Assembly: GCF_000003855.2 (NCBI RefSeq) | Contig: NW_003101673.1 | Span: forward strand, 1,982,621-2,046,620 | Length of the DNA stretch: 64,000 bases | Direction of reading: 5' to 3' | Source of the DNA: Blastomyces gilchristii SLH14081 | Lineage: Eukaryota > Ascomycota > Eurotiomycetes > Onygenales > Ajellomycetaceae | In this document: positions 12,623 to 23,984 of the stretch, piece by piece | Layout of the letters: each line of letters opens with the position of its first letter | How positions within the stretch are numbered: position 1 is the stretch's first letter | Position numbers and translations under genes: made by a program | The notes under the pieces: model-generated | Told to the model about the DNA's origin: nothing | The model's database searches: none | Seen by the model: the letters and a program-made list of their open reading frames with translations, nothing else

Positions 12623-13164
12623 AATGTTTAGCCCTACAGAACGGCCCGATTCACTTTATGCTCACGCCGGTGGCGGTGGCGGGGGGGAAAAGTATAATTT
12701 GAAACCTCTGCGGGGAAGAAGCATGTGAAAATGCTAAATTATAAAATAAATATAAAAATATAAAAATATAAAAAAATAAAGTGAAATCCTCCATTGTACC
12801 CCGTAGCGGGAGGAGTATAGTACAAGTATAGTACTGCGTACTTATAGATAGCCATGTGTAGGTTGGTTGGAGATTCTCTCCCCCGGGAGGAGGAGGTACC
12901 TAGCTAATAATAAGCTCCTGAAGGAGAGAACCTCTAGCTACATTGGTTGACAAAGTATTTTTCAATATCTCCCCAACTCTTCTTGTTTTCCACGTTTAGT
13001 TTACTATTATTTAAGTTTATTAGATTTCTCCTCTTGTGCTAACAGAATATATATATATATATATATATATGAGCTATATAAGCAACTGCTCGCTTTCCAG
13101 TTCCCACCAAACTACTTGTTTCAGGCTGACATTTCACCCTGGTTTCTGAGGTACGTCATTCTTT
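12623..13164. other. Spacer between the two tRNA genes
   Basis: AT-rich with a (TA)n run at 13047-13070. A hairpin-like stretch with near-complementary words around CTCCCCCGGGAGGAGG lies at about 12877-12895. No gene is seen. Confidence 0.4.
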
Positions 13165-13251
13165 CCGCTGGTCGTCTAGTTGGTTTATGGCACTGGACTG
13201 TAATATCTTTCTGCGATCCAGGTGTCGTCGGTTCGACTCCGACCCAGCGGA
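13165..13251 (+). tRNA. tRNA-Tyr(GUA) with short intron
   Basis: The acceptor stem CCGCTGG/CCAGCGG has the C1-G72 pair and discriminator A typical of eukaryotic tyrosine tRNA. The D arm contains GTTGGTTTA. The anticodon stem CTGGA/TCCAG encloses CTGTAA, giving anticodon GUA. An intron of about 12 nt (TATCTTTCTGCG) follows position 37, and the T arm is GTCGG-TTCGACT-CCGAC. A T-rich run begins just after the gene (13261-13300) and fits a RNA polymerase III terminator. Confidence 0.93.
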
Positions 13252-13260
13252 GCAACACCT

Positions 13261-13302
13261 TTCCCTTTTTTTTTTATTTTTTTTATTTTTTATTTTTTTA
13301 TT
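13261..13302 (+). terminator. T-rich run, likely Pol III terminator of tRNA-Tyr
   Basis: Several runs of four or more T follow within about 15 bp of the tRNA 3' end, which is the usual signal for RNA polymerase III release. Confidence 0.6.
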
Positions 13303-14428
13303 TTTATATACAAAAAATCCCCTAAACTTACGCAGTAGAGCTTGATTCGGAGGTGTCTTGGCGTCGTAGTTTCATTTGTTTGCAATGGTAGTTATGGTTG
13401 CAGACAGACTACAAGTTCTAACATGAGAGTTTACTAGTTCAAACATCTGAGCAGATTTTTTGGCTGGAAGCTCTGTCTGTATGGGGGAAAGAAAACATAT
13501 ATTCATATCAATTGCATAATTAATTTGCCCTCGCATCTGTTGCCGCCAGTTCGACCGCAATAAATAATAATAATAATAATGCATTTGGCGTTTGAAGCAA
13601 GCTGCAAAATGTTGTTGTAAGTTATACATAACCCGCAGCCCGGGGAATACCGGAGCAGAGTGCGGGGGACCAAGCACCAGTAAAAGTAATAATAAGTAAT
13701 AATATTACTTTGAAGGTCCAAGTACGTTTACATACCATACAGAGCAGAATCACTGACAAGTACAGCAGGGGATATATGGAAATATGGAAATAATATATAA
13801 AGTAGTTAACTACATCAGTAAGTCGGCCGAGAAAGGCAGTAGAAGTAACTATTTAAGCAGTGTTTGGCCTCAGTAACTTTTTTGCCTGTGAGAAACTTCC
13901 CGCTCATCCATTTAAGAAACAGAATAATCATAATAATAAATATTTAAGACAATCATAGCTCTCTTATTATTACTCTCTCGACCGAATAACTAGAATAGGG
14001 ATCACAGATTAATTAATTAATTAATTCGGGGTTAAACAGACTGTGGTCTGGCCCGCTTTCCACCTTGCTTGCTCTGCTTTCGCCTCCTGTTTTTTATATT
14101 ATTATTGCATGTGCCGCGGCAAAAGAAAAGCTCTGACGTTATCCCGAAGTTGACGCTTTCTTGCTCTGTTTTGTTCTGTTGTTCTGTTGAGTTACTCATT
14201 ATAAATAAAATAAATACCTTTTCTTTCCCCATTTTATAATAATAAAAAACCTAGATGACTTGATAGCTATAAATTATTATCGTGCTTGTCTACTTCTTGC
14301 TCAATACAATCTTTGTCGGAAGGAAGAGGTTATCACTCTCCTCTCCTATACAATACAGAGATCTATCTACATACACATACACACATACATACAGCTATTA
14401 TTATTATTAGCTATACAATCAACTCACA
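13303..14428. other. Intergenic region upstream of malate synthase
   Basis: AT-rich with TAA/ATT triplet runs (about 13561-13580) and an ATTAATTAATTAATTAATT run near 14009-14026. Short open frames here are low in complexity. The last few hundred bases should contain the malate synthase promoter and 5' leader. Confidence 0.5.
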
Positions 14429-16589
14429 ATGGCAACTGTCGACACCCTCCTCAAGGACGTGGCCATCCTCGGCCCTCTGAACGACCAAACCCGCAAGATC
14501 CTCACCAAGGACGCCACTGCGTTCCTCGCCCTCCTGCACCGCACTTTCAATCCCACCAGAAAAGCCCTCCTCCAGCGACGCATCGACCGTCAAGCTGAGA
14601 TTGACCGCGGCACCCTCCTAGATTTCCTCCCAGAGACCAAACATATCCGTGAAAATGATGCCTGGAAGGGAGCCCCTCCCGCTCCAGGTCTTGTTGACCG
14701 CCGTGTGGAAATCACAGGCCCAACTGACCGGAAAATGGTCGTGAATGCGTTGAACTCTGATGTGTATACTTATATGGCTGATTTCGAGGGTGAGTGGTTT
14801 TTATTTATATCTTTTGTACATGTTCTTGCTTTTGTGGAAGTAAACGTTGGTTTTTGGCCTCGGGCTTGGAGGAAGCGCAGAAGGTGGATGCAGTTTTGAT
14901 ATTGCTGGCGGTTGTCTGAAATCGGCGGGATAAAGAACAAGAACTGGAATCCAGCTAACATAAGATTCAATTTCGCAGACTCAAGTGCTCCCACCTGGGA
15001 GAACATGGTCAATGGCCAGGTTAACCTGTACGATGCCATCCGCAGACAGGTTGATTTCAAACAAGGTGGAAAGGATTACAAGCTGCGCACCGACAGGAAA
15101 CTCCCAACCCTCATTGCCCGCGCCCGAGGCTGGCACCTTGAGGAGAAGCATATGACGGTTGATGGTGCTCCCATGTCCGCCAGTCTTTTCGATTTCGGTC
15201 TCTATTTCTTCCACAATGCCAAAGAGCTGGTCAGCCGGGGCACTGGCCCTTACTTCTATCTCCCCAAGATGGAATCTCACCTTGAAGCCCGTCTGTGGAA
15301 TGACGCTTTCAATCTGGCGCAGGATTACATTGGCATGCCTCGCGGCACCATCCGGGCCACTGTTTTGATTGAGACTATCTCTGCTGCTTTTGAGATGGAC
15401 GAGGTGAGTTGATGCCTGCTACTCTTTCTTTTTTTTCCCAATCGGGTAATACAACGTCCTGTGCGAGAAGTTTTTTCTTTTTTCTAACGGGACCTCGAAA
15501 CCAAATCAGATCATTTACGAGCTCAGAGAACACAGCTCTGGCTTGAACTGCGGCAGATGGGACTACATCTTCTCCTTCATCAAGAAATTCAGACAGAACC
15601 CCAATTTCGTCCTCCCAGATCGCTCAGATGTCACCATGACTGTTCCTTTCATGGATGCCTACGTCAAACTCCTCATCAAGACCTGCCACCGACGAGGCGT
15701 TCACGCCATGGTAAGCAATATCTGAAAATCCCCTCCTCCCCCTCCTCCCCCCCCTTTACTCCTTTCTCTAGAATACCCACTCACTAACTACCAAAATATA
15801 GGGTGGAATGGCCGCTCAAATCCCCATTAAAGACAACCCGAAGGCCAACGACGCCGCCATGGCCAGCGTGCGTGCTGATAAGCTCCGTGAGGTGCGCGCC
15901 GGCCACGACGGTACCTGGGTCGCCCATCCCGCATTGGCCAAGCTTGCCACAGATATCTTCGACCAATACATGCCCACCCCGAACCAGCTGTTCGTTCGCA
16001 GGGAAGATGTGCACATCACCGCGAATGACCTCCTGAACACCAATGTCCCCGGCAAAATCACCGAAGAGGGCATCCGCAAGAACCTGAACATTGGCCTGTC
16101 GTACATGGAGGGCTGGCTCCGTGGAGTTGGATGCATCCCCATCAATTACCTTATGGTTCGTCCCCTACCAGCGCAAACACGATTGAAACAAACACACTCC
16201 CGTTTCCTATCCCATTGTTGCCCCAGGCAGAAATAACCCAGCTTCAAAAAAAAAAAAAAAAAAAGAAAAAAAAGAAAAAAAAAAGAAACTAACAATCCCC
16301 CTTTTCAACAATAACAGGAAGACGCCGCAACCGCCGAAGTGAGTCGCAGCCAGCTCTGGCAATGGGTCAAGCACAACGTCACCACGGCCGAGGGCAAGCG
16401 CGTCGACAAGGGTTATGCCCTCAAGCTGCTGCAAGAGCAGACCGACGAGCTCGCCAACAAGGGCCCCAAGGGCAACAAGTACCAGCTTGCTGCCCGCTAC
16501 TTTGCCGGCCAGGTTACCGGCGAGGATTATGCTGATTTCTTGACATCGTACGACCTCCTTCTCCCCCCTTTCTTTCTTTCTTTTTTTTC

Positions 16590-16620
<31 letters not shown>

Positions 16621-16773
16621 CTTCTTTCCCCCCCATCTCATCTCACCTCACCCCGGAGACATTCTTTTCTTTTCTCTTCTCTCTTTTGTTTCCCCATTTA
16701 TTTCTAACGCCTTAACTCTTGCAGGCTCCTTTACAACGAGATCTCCGCCCCCGGTAGCGCTGCCAAGTTGTAA
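14429..16773 (+). CDS. acuE: Malate synthase, peroxisomal (glyoxylate cycle)
   Basis: Six exons (14429-14789, 14979-15403, 15510-15710, 15802-16155, 16318-16547, 16725-16773) join in frame to 539 residues, the normal length of fungal malate synthase. It condenses glyoxylate with acetyl-CoA to malate. The family signature is present in full as [16 protein letters not shown] across the start of exon 3. The protein ends in AKL, a type 1 peroxisomal targeting signal. The start is the first ATG of the frame (CACAATGGC) and the N-terminus aligns by eye with known fungal enzymes. The fourth intron has the weak donor GTTCGT and is filled with A-rich sequence; the fifth is pyrimidine-rich. No second glyoxylate-cycle gene is nearby. 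The gene symbol follows Aspergillus naming. Confidence 0.96.
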
Positions 16774-16857
16774 AAGATTTAACGCTTTCCGCCTCCGATG
16801 ACGCAACGACAGTGTACAGCCAATACAATATGCTTGATGGAAGTAGTAAATATACCA

Positions 16858-16898
<41 letters not shown>

Positions 16899-17735
16899 TA
16901 AAAAAATAAAAAAATAAAATAACAGCAAAAGCCGGGCCCCCCAACCTGCCGAAAGAAAGATGGATGAAGCCGCTTGATGGGTTGGGAGGGGAGGAGAGGG
17001 CGACCTTGTTCGTTGGGTTGTTATTTTTCAAGGAAAAGTGAAATTAAATAAAAATACGAAGTAAAAAAAAAAACAAAAAAATGTCAAAAAACGAATCCGG
17101 AACCGGAGAACAAGAAGGGGAAGGACAAATTATAATTATTTCCTATATATGTATATTTATTCCCAACCAAATGTTCTTATTTCCTACTATTTTTTTTCTT
17201 TTTATTGGTTTTGAGGGTAACCTGAACACAATTCACAGAGATTGATTACAGCTAGTTAGTTTCTTGCCACTATATTTACTCTTTCCATGAAATGAATTTA
17301 TATCACGTCTGTACTCTATAGATAGATCTAGCTGCCTCCCTAGCTACCTGCATTAGTAGGCCAAGGCTGACCTGAACCCTCAATGTGTCGGCCGGCGCTT
17401 CGACGAACACCAAGGAATTTGGCATATTTAGTGATGGCGAGAGTGGTGGGATTGCGATTGCAGTCACCACCAATGGTTTCGAAATATCGCTCCTTTATTG
17501 TCTGCTCGTTTGCACAGTCTATCTAGTCTGGCATTCCCCTCAACCTGGCCGGAACTCCACGCCCATTATTTACTAGCACGGGCAGTGTTCTGCTCAGCGC
17601 TTCTGCCAACACGCGGACTTCATCAGAGTACCGAGTACGCCTCTCTCAAAGGAACTTGAACCTATGTCGGGACGCGAGTGTGAGTTTTTACTCAGCCATA
17701 GTATGTATGCTCATTGGGATCTTCTACTAACCATC
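16774..17735. other. Intergenic region 3' of malate synthase
   Basis: It contains a (TA)n run at about 16866-16892 and A-rich tracts to about 17085. Nothing coding is recognised before the decayed kinase gene. Confidence 0.5.
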
Positions 17736-19475
17736 GAAGCATTGTTTACCTACACTTCCGGTCGATGGCTGCACCTTGACAAGCCGTAGCGTGATGCGCG
17801 CTACATCAAATTCAACTTTGATCGCCTGTGTGCGAGGGTACTTTCTCTGTGCCCTTCTGCCACTTCCATTGAAAGCTACGAGAAGGTTGGGGGGGGGGGG
17901 GGTTAGTAAAGCATTCATTATGGAAACCATCAGCGGGAGACGGGTCGTTGCGAAGCTTCCCATGTCCGTTGCTGGACTAGCAACATATGTGACTAGCTCA
18001 GAAGTTGCAACGATTAGTTACTTATTTACTGTAAGAATAAGAGATGTACATGTACATGTACATAGTAAGGTGTGTTCAGAGCTGGATGTTAACTTGTGTC
18101 TACAGTGCAACGCCACACCAAAATACCAATTCTAGCTCTTCTAGACTAGAGCGATGACCCTACTAACCCCGTTGGCTTCTCATACCTCATACATTAATTA
18201 TTATGGACCATGCGGGCAGAGTTGCATTGCAGGACGTAATGGGATGAGCTGCCACCAGACAAGAAAGTAAAGACAATTGGTGCAATCTGCACAAGCATTG
18301 CACCAATATCCAAGTCCAATTTTCCTGCCTATGTGTAGGCTACTGGGGCAAAAGAGCTCAGTCACCACCAGCGCACTGCTGGTAGAAGGGCCGATCAACC
18401 CGGGACCCCCAACACTATGGCAGTCTCTATTTTGCGGACACGGCATTTGTCAATGCTGGTTCGAAGCAGAAGCTTGAGAATGATTCTACATTCTGTGTTG
18501 GCCCACACTGCAGAAGTACGTTTTTGGGACTGCGATGTTGGGGAACCGAGATATTATACATACAAACAACCAAACAGAGGGCCATGTAAGAAGATATTTA
18601 GATAGCCTTTACTCCTCTTACCAGTATCATTCTTATTTAACTGATTTCCCTAGGGCGTGATCTCTCCTCATACTCTTCTGCTCTGATCGATGCTGGCCTT
18701 GCAAGACTGCCTCCACGGGAACATCCCCTCCTTCGTTAGTAGCGCGCGTCATACCAAGGTTCCGTGGACAAGCACTTAAATCTGCTAAAAGTTGGGCAAG
18801 CTCTTTTCCCTAGCCTTATAAAACACCCAGCGATCCAGTCCAACTTCTACGCCCACCCTCTTCCACCCAGACCTACACAAGAGGAACATCTTTGTCTCCA
18901 AGGACAACCCCACAGCCATCACTGGCTTCATAGACTGGCAGTCCACCAGCGTCGAACCGGCATTCGAGTACGCTTACGACGTCCCTGACTTTGCAAGCAT
19001 CCCCCCCAGCGGGGCCATCAGAAAACGCCGAAACAAGTCTCTGCCACCAAGCGTCTGAGCTAGGGCGGGCCATGCTAGCTCCGCTGACTACAAGGTGCAG
19101 CCAGGAAGATTGACGAAAGACTTTTCCGGCCCGCTGATCTATCGCCACCGGACGTGGAGGGATGGCTTTGTGCCATTTACAACCGAGCTAATGCGGTTAC
19201 GGGAGGGGTAGGGGGAAACTTGGGGTTCCAGACGTCCCGCCCCAACCCCCGAGGAGCACGCAGTTTACGAAGAACAGCTGGAGATTTATGAGAAGATGCT
19301 GGAATTTCAAGCAGGATATGGTCGAGACGCTGCGGGTGGAGAGTGACGGCTGGATTTCTGTGGATCGCTGGGAAGACATCGAGCGGGCGCACACATACTT
19401 TTTTGATACGCTTATGGCCAGCATGGAGGATGAAGGTCCAACAGTTTCCCCAGACCACGAGCGTCCCTGTTAGTG
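17736..19475 (+). pseudogene. Decayed APH/AIM9-like phosphotransferase gene
   Basis: Fragments of one protein family appear in order but in changing frames. The first has SGRWLHLDKP, then an in-frame TAG at 17787-17789, then RDARYIKFNFDRLCARV. After a run of 14 G (17889-17902) the frame changes and continues as SKAFIMETISGRRVVAKLP and TSSEVATISYL. A middle piece reads DKHLNLLKVGQALFPSLIKHP (from about 18764). Next comes the kinase core FHPDLHKRNIFVSKDNPTAI and IDWQSTSVEPAFEYA from about 18858, with the HxDxxxxN-like and DWQ elements of the APH fold. The last piece is DGWISVDRWEDIERAHTYFF near 19350. These are the landmarks of the fungal AIM9-like aminoglycoside-phosphotransferase family. At least three frame changes and several stops mean no full protein can be made. 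The region 18010-18750 is too degraded to assign. Confidence 0.8.
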
Positions 19476-20310
19476 CAGACGGTTGGGGATTCAATTGGTA
19501 GTGGGCGAGGGAGACCAAGACAGATAGATAGGATAGATAGCTCTGGAACTTTCGCTCGCAAAAAACACTCGAAATTCATCCCATGACATGATATGTATGA
19601 TATGGATGATATGGAAGACAGCCAAGATAGGACACAACATATCTCGCAACTCATTCTAAGCCACATAGAACTCCTTTTCCTCTCTCTCTACTACAACCAC
19701 GCCTGCCCCTGCTTCAACCTGTCTTAACTCAGAAGAGCAGCCATCGAAGATATATATATATATTGTGATTCAAAGAAGCGTGCTGCTTGAGGCTTTCAAC
19801 GTCATTCAGCATCTCCAAGCAGAGCTGATCTGACTCTCAATGTATAACTACTGTTTATAAATAATAGATGCTATATTTAAATATCAGTGATAATAAAGAA
19901 TCTACGGCTTCTTCCTCCTGGCCAAGGTCAGGTGATCGGGCTACGAGCAGCGAATTTTGACACTAACTAGCAAAGAAAAATCTAGATACACTATATACTT
20001 CTCCAAGCAGACCTTAAAGCACATGTAGAGCACCACACTACATCGCTCCATTGTTATTGAGCGCTGCAGACGACATCTTACTCCATGACATGACATGAAT
20101 ATGAAAGAAAATGCCCCAAGTTGTCAAATCACCACAACCACATACAAATCATGATATCCGACCTGCCTCTGAACCATTTGGAAAATATTTTACAATGCAT
20201 ATGATGTTTTCAACACTCAAATCTCAAGACGCAGAAGAGTGAAATTGCCCAAAGAAAGCCCTTCTTCCTCCTCGATTTGTTTATTTTTTCCTCTTCTCCT
20301 CTTTTTCTTC
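19476..20310. other. Intergenic region downstream of the pseudogene
   Basis: It has a short run of ATATGATATGGATGATATGG type repeats near 19590-19615 and a (TA) run at 19750-19762. No gene is seen. Confidence 0.5.
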
Positions 20311-21953
20311 TCACATACTTAGCAACACCTTCAGAGCGTTGTGTTGTGCCGCAGCGCCAAAGACTTTGTATGCCTCTTCGCATTCCTTGAACGAGAAGCC
20401 TGTGTGAAGTAGGTAATATTTTCAGTATGAAAGTCCCTTATTATTATTATAGGCAGTACGCAATGTGGGGAACTCGACTCAAGAAGGAAATATATAGGAT
20501 TGTGGCCGCCACTTACGGTGCGTTGTGAGCTTGGAGGTATCCAGTCTGCCGGCTTGGAAAAGCTTCAGTAGCATTGGAGTCGTGACCGCGTCCACAAGCC
20601 GTGTGGTGATACCTGTTGGATTTAAACGGGATATGGCTCAGCAGATGTTCTTCTTACTAGGGCTTCAAGTCTTGGATGCTGGTAGTTGTGCTGTAGCCCC
20701 CAAATCGCCAGCGCGCATATTGGGGGATGTCCATGTTCTCCGCGAACGAGGAGCATATGGCACATGGCACGCAACACGCAACACGCAACACGCAACCACG
20801 TACATGTGGTATACTTACAGATATTCCGATCCCATAGCTTATCCAAAGACAATTCAACCTTCGTCCCATGCACGCCCACATTTGCAATAACACCCCCAGG
20901 CGCAACAAGTTCCTGACACAGGTGGAAAGTGTGAGGGATACCCACAGCCTCAATGACGGCATCAAACCCCTGCCCATCGGTCATCTTCAACAAGCTGTCC
21001 ACAGCCTGCTTGGAATCCTTACTATTAACCGTCTCGTGTGCCCCGAGATTCTTCGCCATCGCCAATCTCCCATCATCCACATCCACCATCACAAGCAGCG
21101 CCGGTGAATACAGCATCGCCGTCATCATCACGGACATGCCCACCGCTCCGGCCCCGATAACAGCGACCGTGCTTCCCGGCTGAACTTTGCCATTCAGCGT
21201 CCCACACTCCATGGCTGTCGGCAGCGCATCGGACAGCATGACCGCAGCCTGCAGGTCAACCGTCTTGGGGAGCTTGTGCAGCGAAGACGCCGCATGCGGG
21301 ATGCGCACGTACTCCGCCTGCGTGCCGTCGATCTTATTGCCTAGAATCCACCCGCCCGACACGCAGTGCGACGACATCCCCTTGCGGCACGCCGGGCACG
21401 CACCGCACGCCGTAATGCACGAGATGAGCACGGCGTCTCCGCGCACGAAGCCCTGGACGCTCGAGCCGACTTCCTGAACCACGCCGACGCCTTCATGGCC
21501 CAGCACGCGGCCGGGCTGGGCGGTTGGTACGTCCCCCTTGATGATGTGCAGGTCTGTGCCGCAGATGGTGGTGTGGGTGAGTTTCACGATGGCGTCTGTG
21601 GGGCTTTGGATCGTTGGGTTGGGACGCTCTTCGATGCCGACGACGCCGGCGCTTTTGTAGACGAGGGCTTTCATGCTGGCGGGGCGAGTGGTTGTAAACG
21701 TTGCTTGCTGGAAAAGGGGGAAGGGGGTAGAGAAGGAGGAGGAGGAGGAGGAGGAGGAGGCTGCAGGTGTATATTTTTGAACTGGCGCTGGGAGGAGGGA
21801 GGGGCGGAAGGGAAGCTGGTATTTGTTATACAAGGCTCCGCAGTTCAAGAGACGTGAGGATGTCGTATAGCTTCTAGTTCCAAGTCTTGCAGCCAGTGTC
21901 GTCAATGACGCTTTCGTCCCCAGGGATGCGTAGGATTGGCAGCACATAGCCAC
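20311..21953 (-). CDS. Zinc-dependent alcohol dehydrogenase (MDR family), possibly mitochondrial
   Basis: Exons 21953-20819, 20612-20517 and 20399-20311 on the minus strand give 439 residues. The canonical enzyme begins at Met94 (codon at 21674-21672, MKALVYKSAG). The 93 residues before it are rich in Ser, Thr and Arg and poor in acidic residues, so they look like a mitochondrial presequence. Catalytic zinc ligands lie in ICGTDLH and GHEGVGVV, and the structural zinc site is CGACPACRKGMSSHC. The cofactor loop GAGAVGM, followed by VMVDVDD, points to NAD(H) because of the Asp at the end of the second strand. It oxidises primary or secondary alcohols to aldehydes or ketones; the substrate is not clear. 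The last two introns have good GTAAGT donors. Translation from Met94 would give a cytosolic form. Confidence 0.92.
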
Positions 21954-22562
21954 TTACATATATACACTTGAGGCTCAACTATTTACTAAGATACCATGAC
22001 TCCAAATATAAACCTGCGGACTGAAACGGACCCATCATATTTAAAATGTCGTCGCGGGGCTACGGGAAATTAGGTTTAGATGATGGCAATGATCCAGATA
22101 ACTAGAGGTCAATGACGACAGAAGGTTTCTTATCCAATCAACCCCGTTCCTAGGTCCCGTCCAAGCCGTGTGGCATGATTTACGGGAAGACTGAAGCATT
22201 CGCTTGACATCTATGACGGATGCCCACAACCCGACAAATCATTTCTACGTAATTGGGGGCAAAGTTGTGGGGAATAATTGAATGTAGCTAGCTGTTCGGT
22301 GCATGCGGAGAAGCTACGTATGGTAGCTAAATATCCCAATCTACATACTTTATACTTTATGCAAAAGGTTCACTGACTAGGTATTATTTATTGCATGCCC
22401 AAGAAGCCAGAAACAAAGTTCTGAATCATCCTCCCAAATGTATATAGCCTCTGGTCCAACTATATATAAGAAGAATTAGATTTATCCCATCAGCCCCCAC
22501 ACATTTCCCTTCCTCCCCGCTAAAGAGAAAAGCCCTAGCGTCATATTTTGCCTCTCTAGTAT
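21954..22562. other. Intergenic region between ADH and MPC2
   Basis: It must hold the ADH promoter (right-hand side of the ADH start) and the MPC2 3' end. No gene is recognised. Confidence 0.5.
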
Positions 22563-23495
22563 TTAATGTTTCTTAATCAATTCCTCCGCCTTATGCTCAA
22601 CTTTGATCACGGCGGCCTTGACGGGATCGGTAGCTTCGTGGGTCATGTCCTTCAGTGCCTCTTTAGCCGACCCATCGACAGCTCGTCTATGCAGGAAGAT
22701 ACGAGTAACTTGCGTGAATCCCACGCATCCAACGAAGAAGTTAACCGCGGCGAGACTGGGGGTTGATGTTAGGAACTTTGACCATCAATTGATAAAAGTG
22801 GCTCACGACAATCACACAAGAAAAACATATAGAAGCGACTAAGCGTCGCGCGCCAATTTTGGGAACAACAATATTCAATCGACAATGTGGCATGGTACGA
22901 CGTACAGGATATTTTTTGGTTTAATGACGAAACACCATCGCGTCCAGATTGCGCCGGTGGCCATCAAGGCACCGTTCTGAGTTAGAGAGAGCTTGTCGGC
23001 GGGTCGTGTGAGATCAGAGAGGCCGGCTAGAACGAGGATCCACTGCAAATGTAATCAGCATGCCGCTGGCTCTTCGACACTGTAGTGATGTCCCATAACG
23101 ATATCCCGTGTAGTTATATCGTGCGGGCAACCGCGCTTTGCGAAAAATCGGAGGGGAATAAATGTGTATGATATCACACCTTCATGATCGGGGCCCTGCA
23201 ACATTCACGGGAAAAGCGACCCAGGTTAGCGGCAGTTTTCATCCCTAATTGAAATGTAAAAACGGGTAGTGAACCGTTGAGATTTGATATCATACCAGAA
23301 ATGCACCGTCTTGAGGCCGATGGGACTGTTCCATGACCGCTGCAGGAAGCTCTGTTGGGGAGCAGTGGACGAGCCGGCTTCAGTGCTTTGGAATCGCCGA
23401 GATCTCAATCCATGTCTGCGGAGGGGACTTGATAGGTTCTGGAAAGCAGATCTGTAGTTCTGGAAGAAGCGCAGGCCAACTCTTGAGGTAGACAT
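22563..23495 (-). CDS. MPC2: Mitochondrial pyruvate carrier subunit (MPC2/MPC3 type)
   Basis: Four exons on the minus strand (23495-23296, 23195-23180, 23042-22906, 22755-22563) give 181 residues. After an Arg/Ser-rich presequence of about 50 residues come the family motifs WNSPIGLKTVHFWAPIMKW, LAGLSDLTRPADKLSLTQN, WTRWCFVIKPKNILLAAVNF and FFVGCVGFTQVTRIF. These form the three membrane helices of the inner-membrane carrier that brings pyruvate into the matrix as a heterodimer with MPC1. Exon 2 is only 16 nt but is required to give WAPIMK in frame, with GTGTGA as its donor. The tail is charged and alpha-helical in appearance, longer than in yeast. The gene is divergent from NDUFA2. Confidence 0.95.
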
Positions 23496-23984
23496 GACGG
23501 GCGGAGATGTTTGTCTGTAAAATGTTATGTAGGGGGGTGGGAAACGGAGGGAGCGAAAAAGCGTTGGTTACAAAATAGTCCAAGGAAGGAATGTAAGAGA
23601 GAGGAGAGAAAAGCCCGAGAAGCAATGTAATAAAAGTAACTACACCAAGGAAATAGATCTCCTTTCTCTGGTCTGTTGCTCAGATATTCTATCTCGACAT
23701 CGACGCGCGCAGTCATAGTTCAAATGCGAGCAATATCTTGGTCTCGGCGCTCCGATGTTCGCCCCTAGTCACGTGGTCTATCTGCTTATGTAATATAGTT
23801 GCATGATCACAATTGAGAGCTTCTGATGGTCATCAAACAACTTCCGGAACTCAGATCGCCCTTGAAACCTGTCCAAGAAACAGCTCAATTGAGCTCTAAA
23901 GCCTGCCGTTAACCTCCTATAAGGACGTGTGTGGGAATCAGCCTTCATCCTTCTGACACTACCCCCGACTCGGACCCGCCCGCG
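23496..23984. promoter_or_regulatory. Shared divergent promoter of MPC2 and NDUFA2
   Basis: The two start codons face away from each other across 489 bp with no other gene between them. Both products are mitochondrial inner-membrane proteins, so co-regulation is plausible. No specific site was identified with confidence. Confidence 0.5.
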
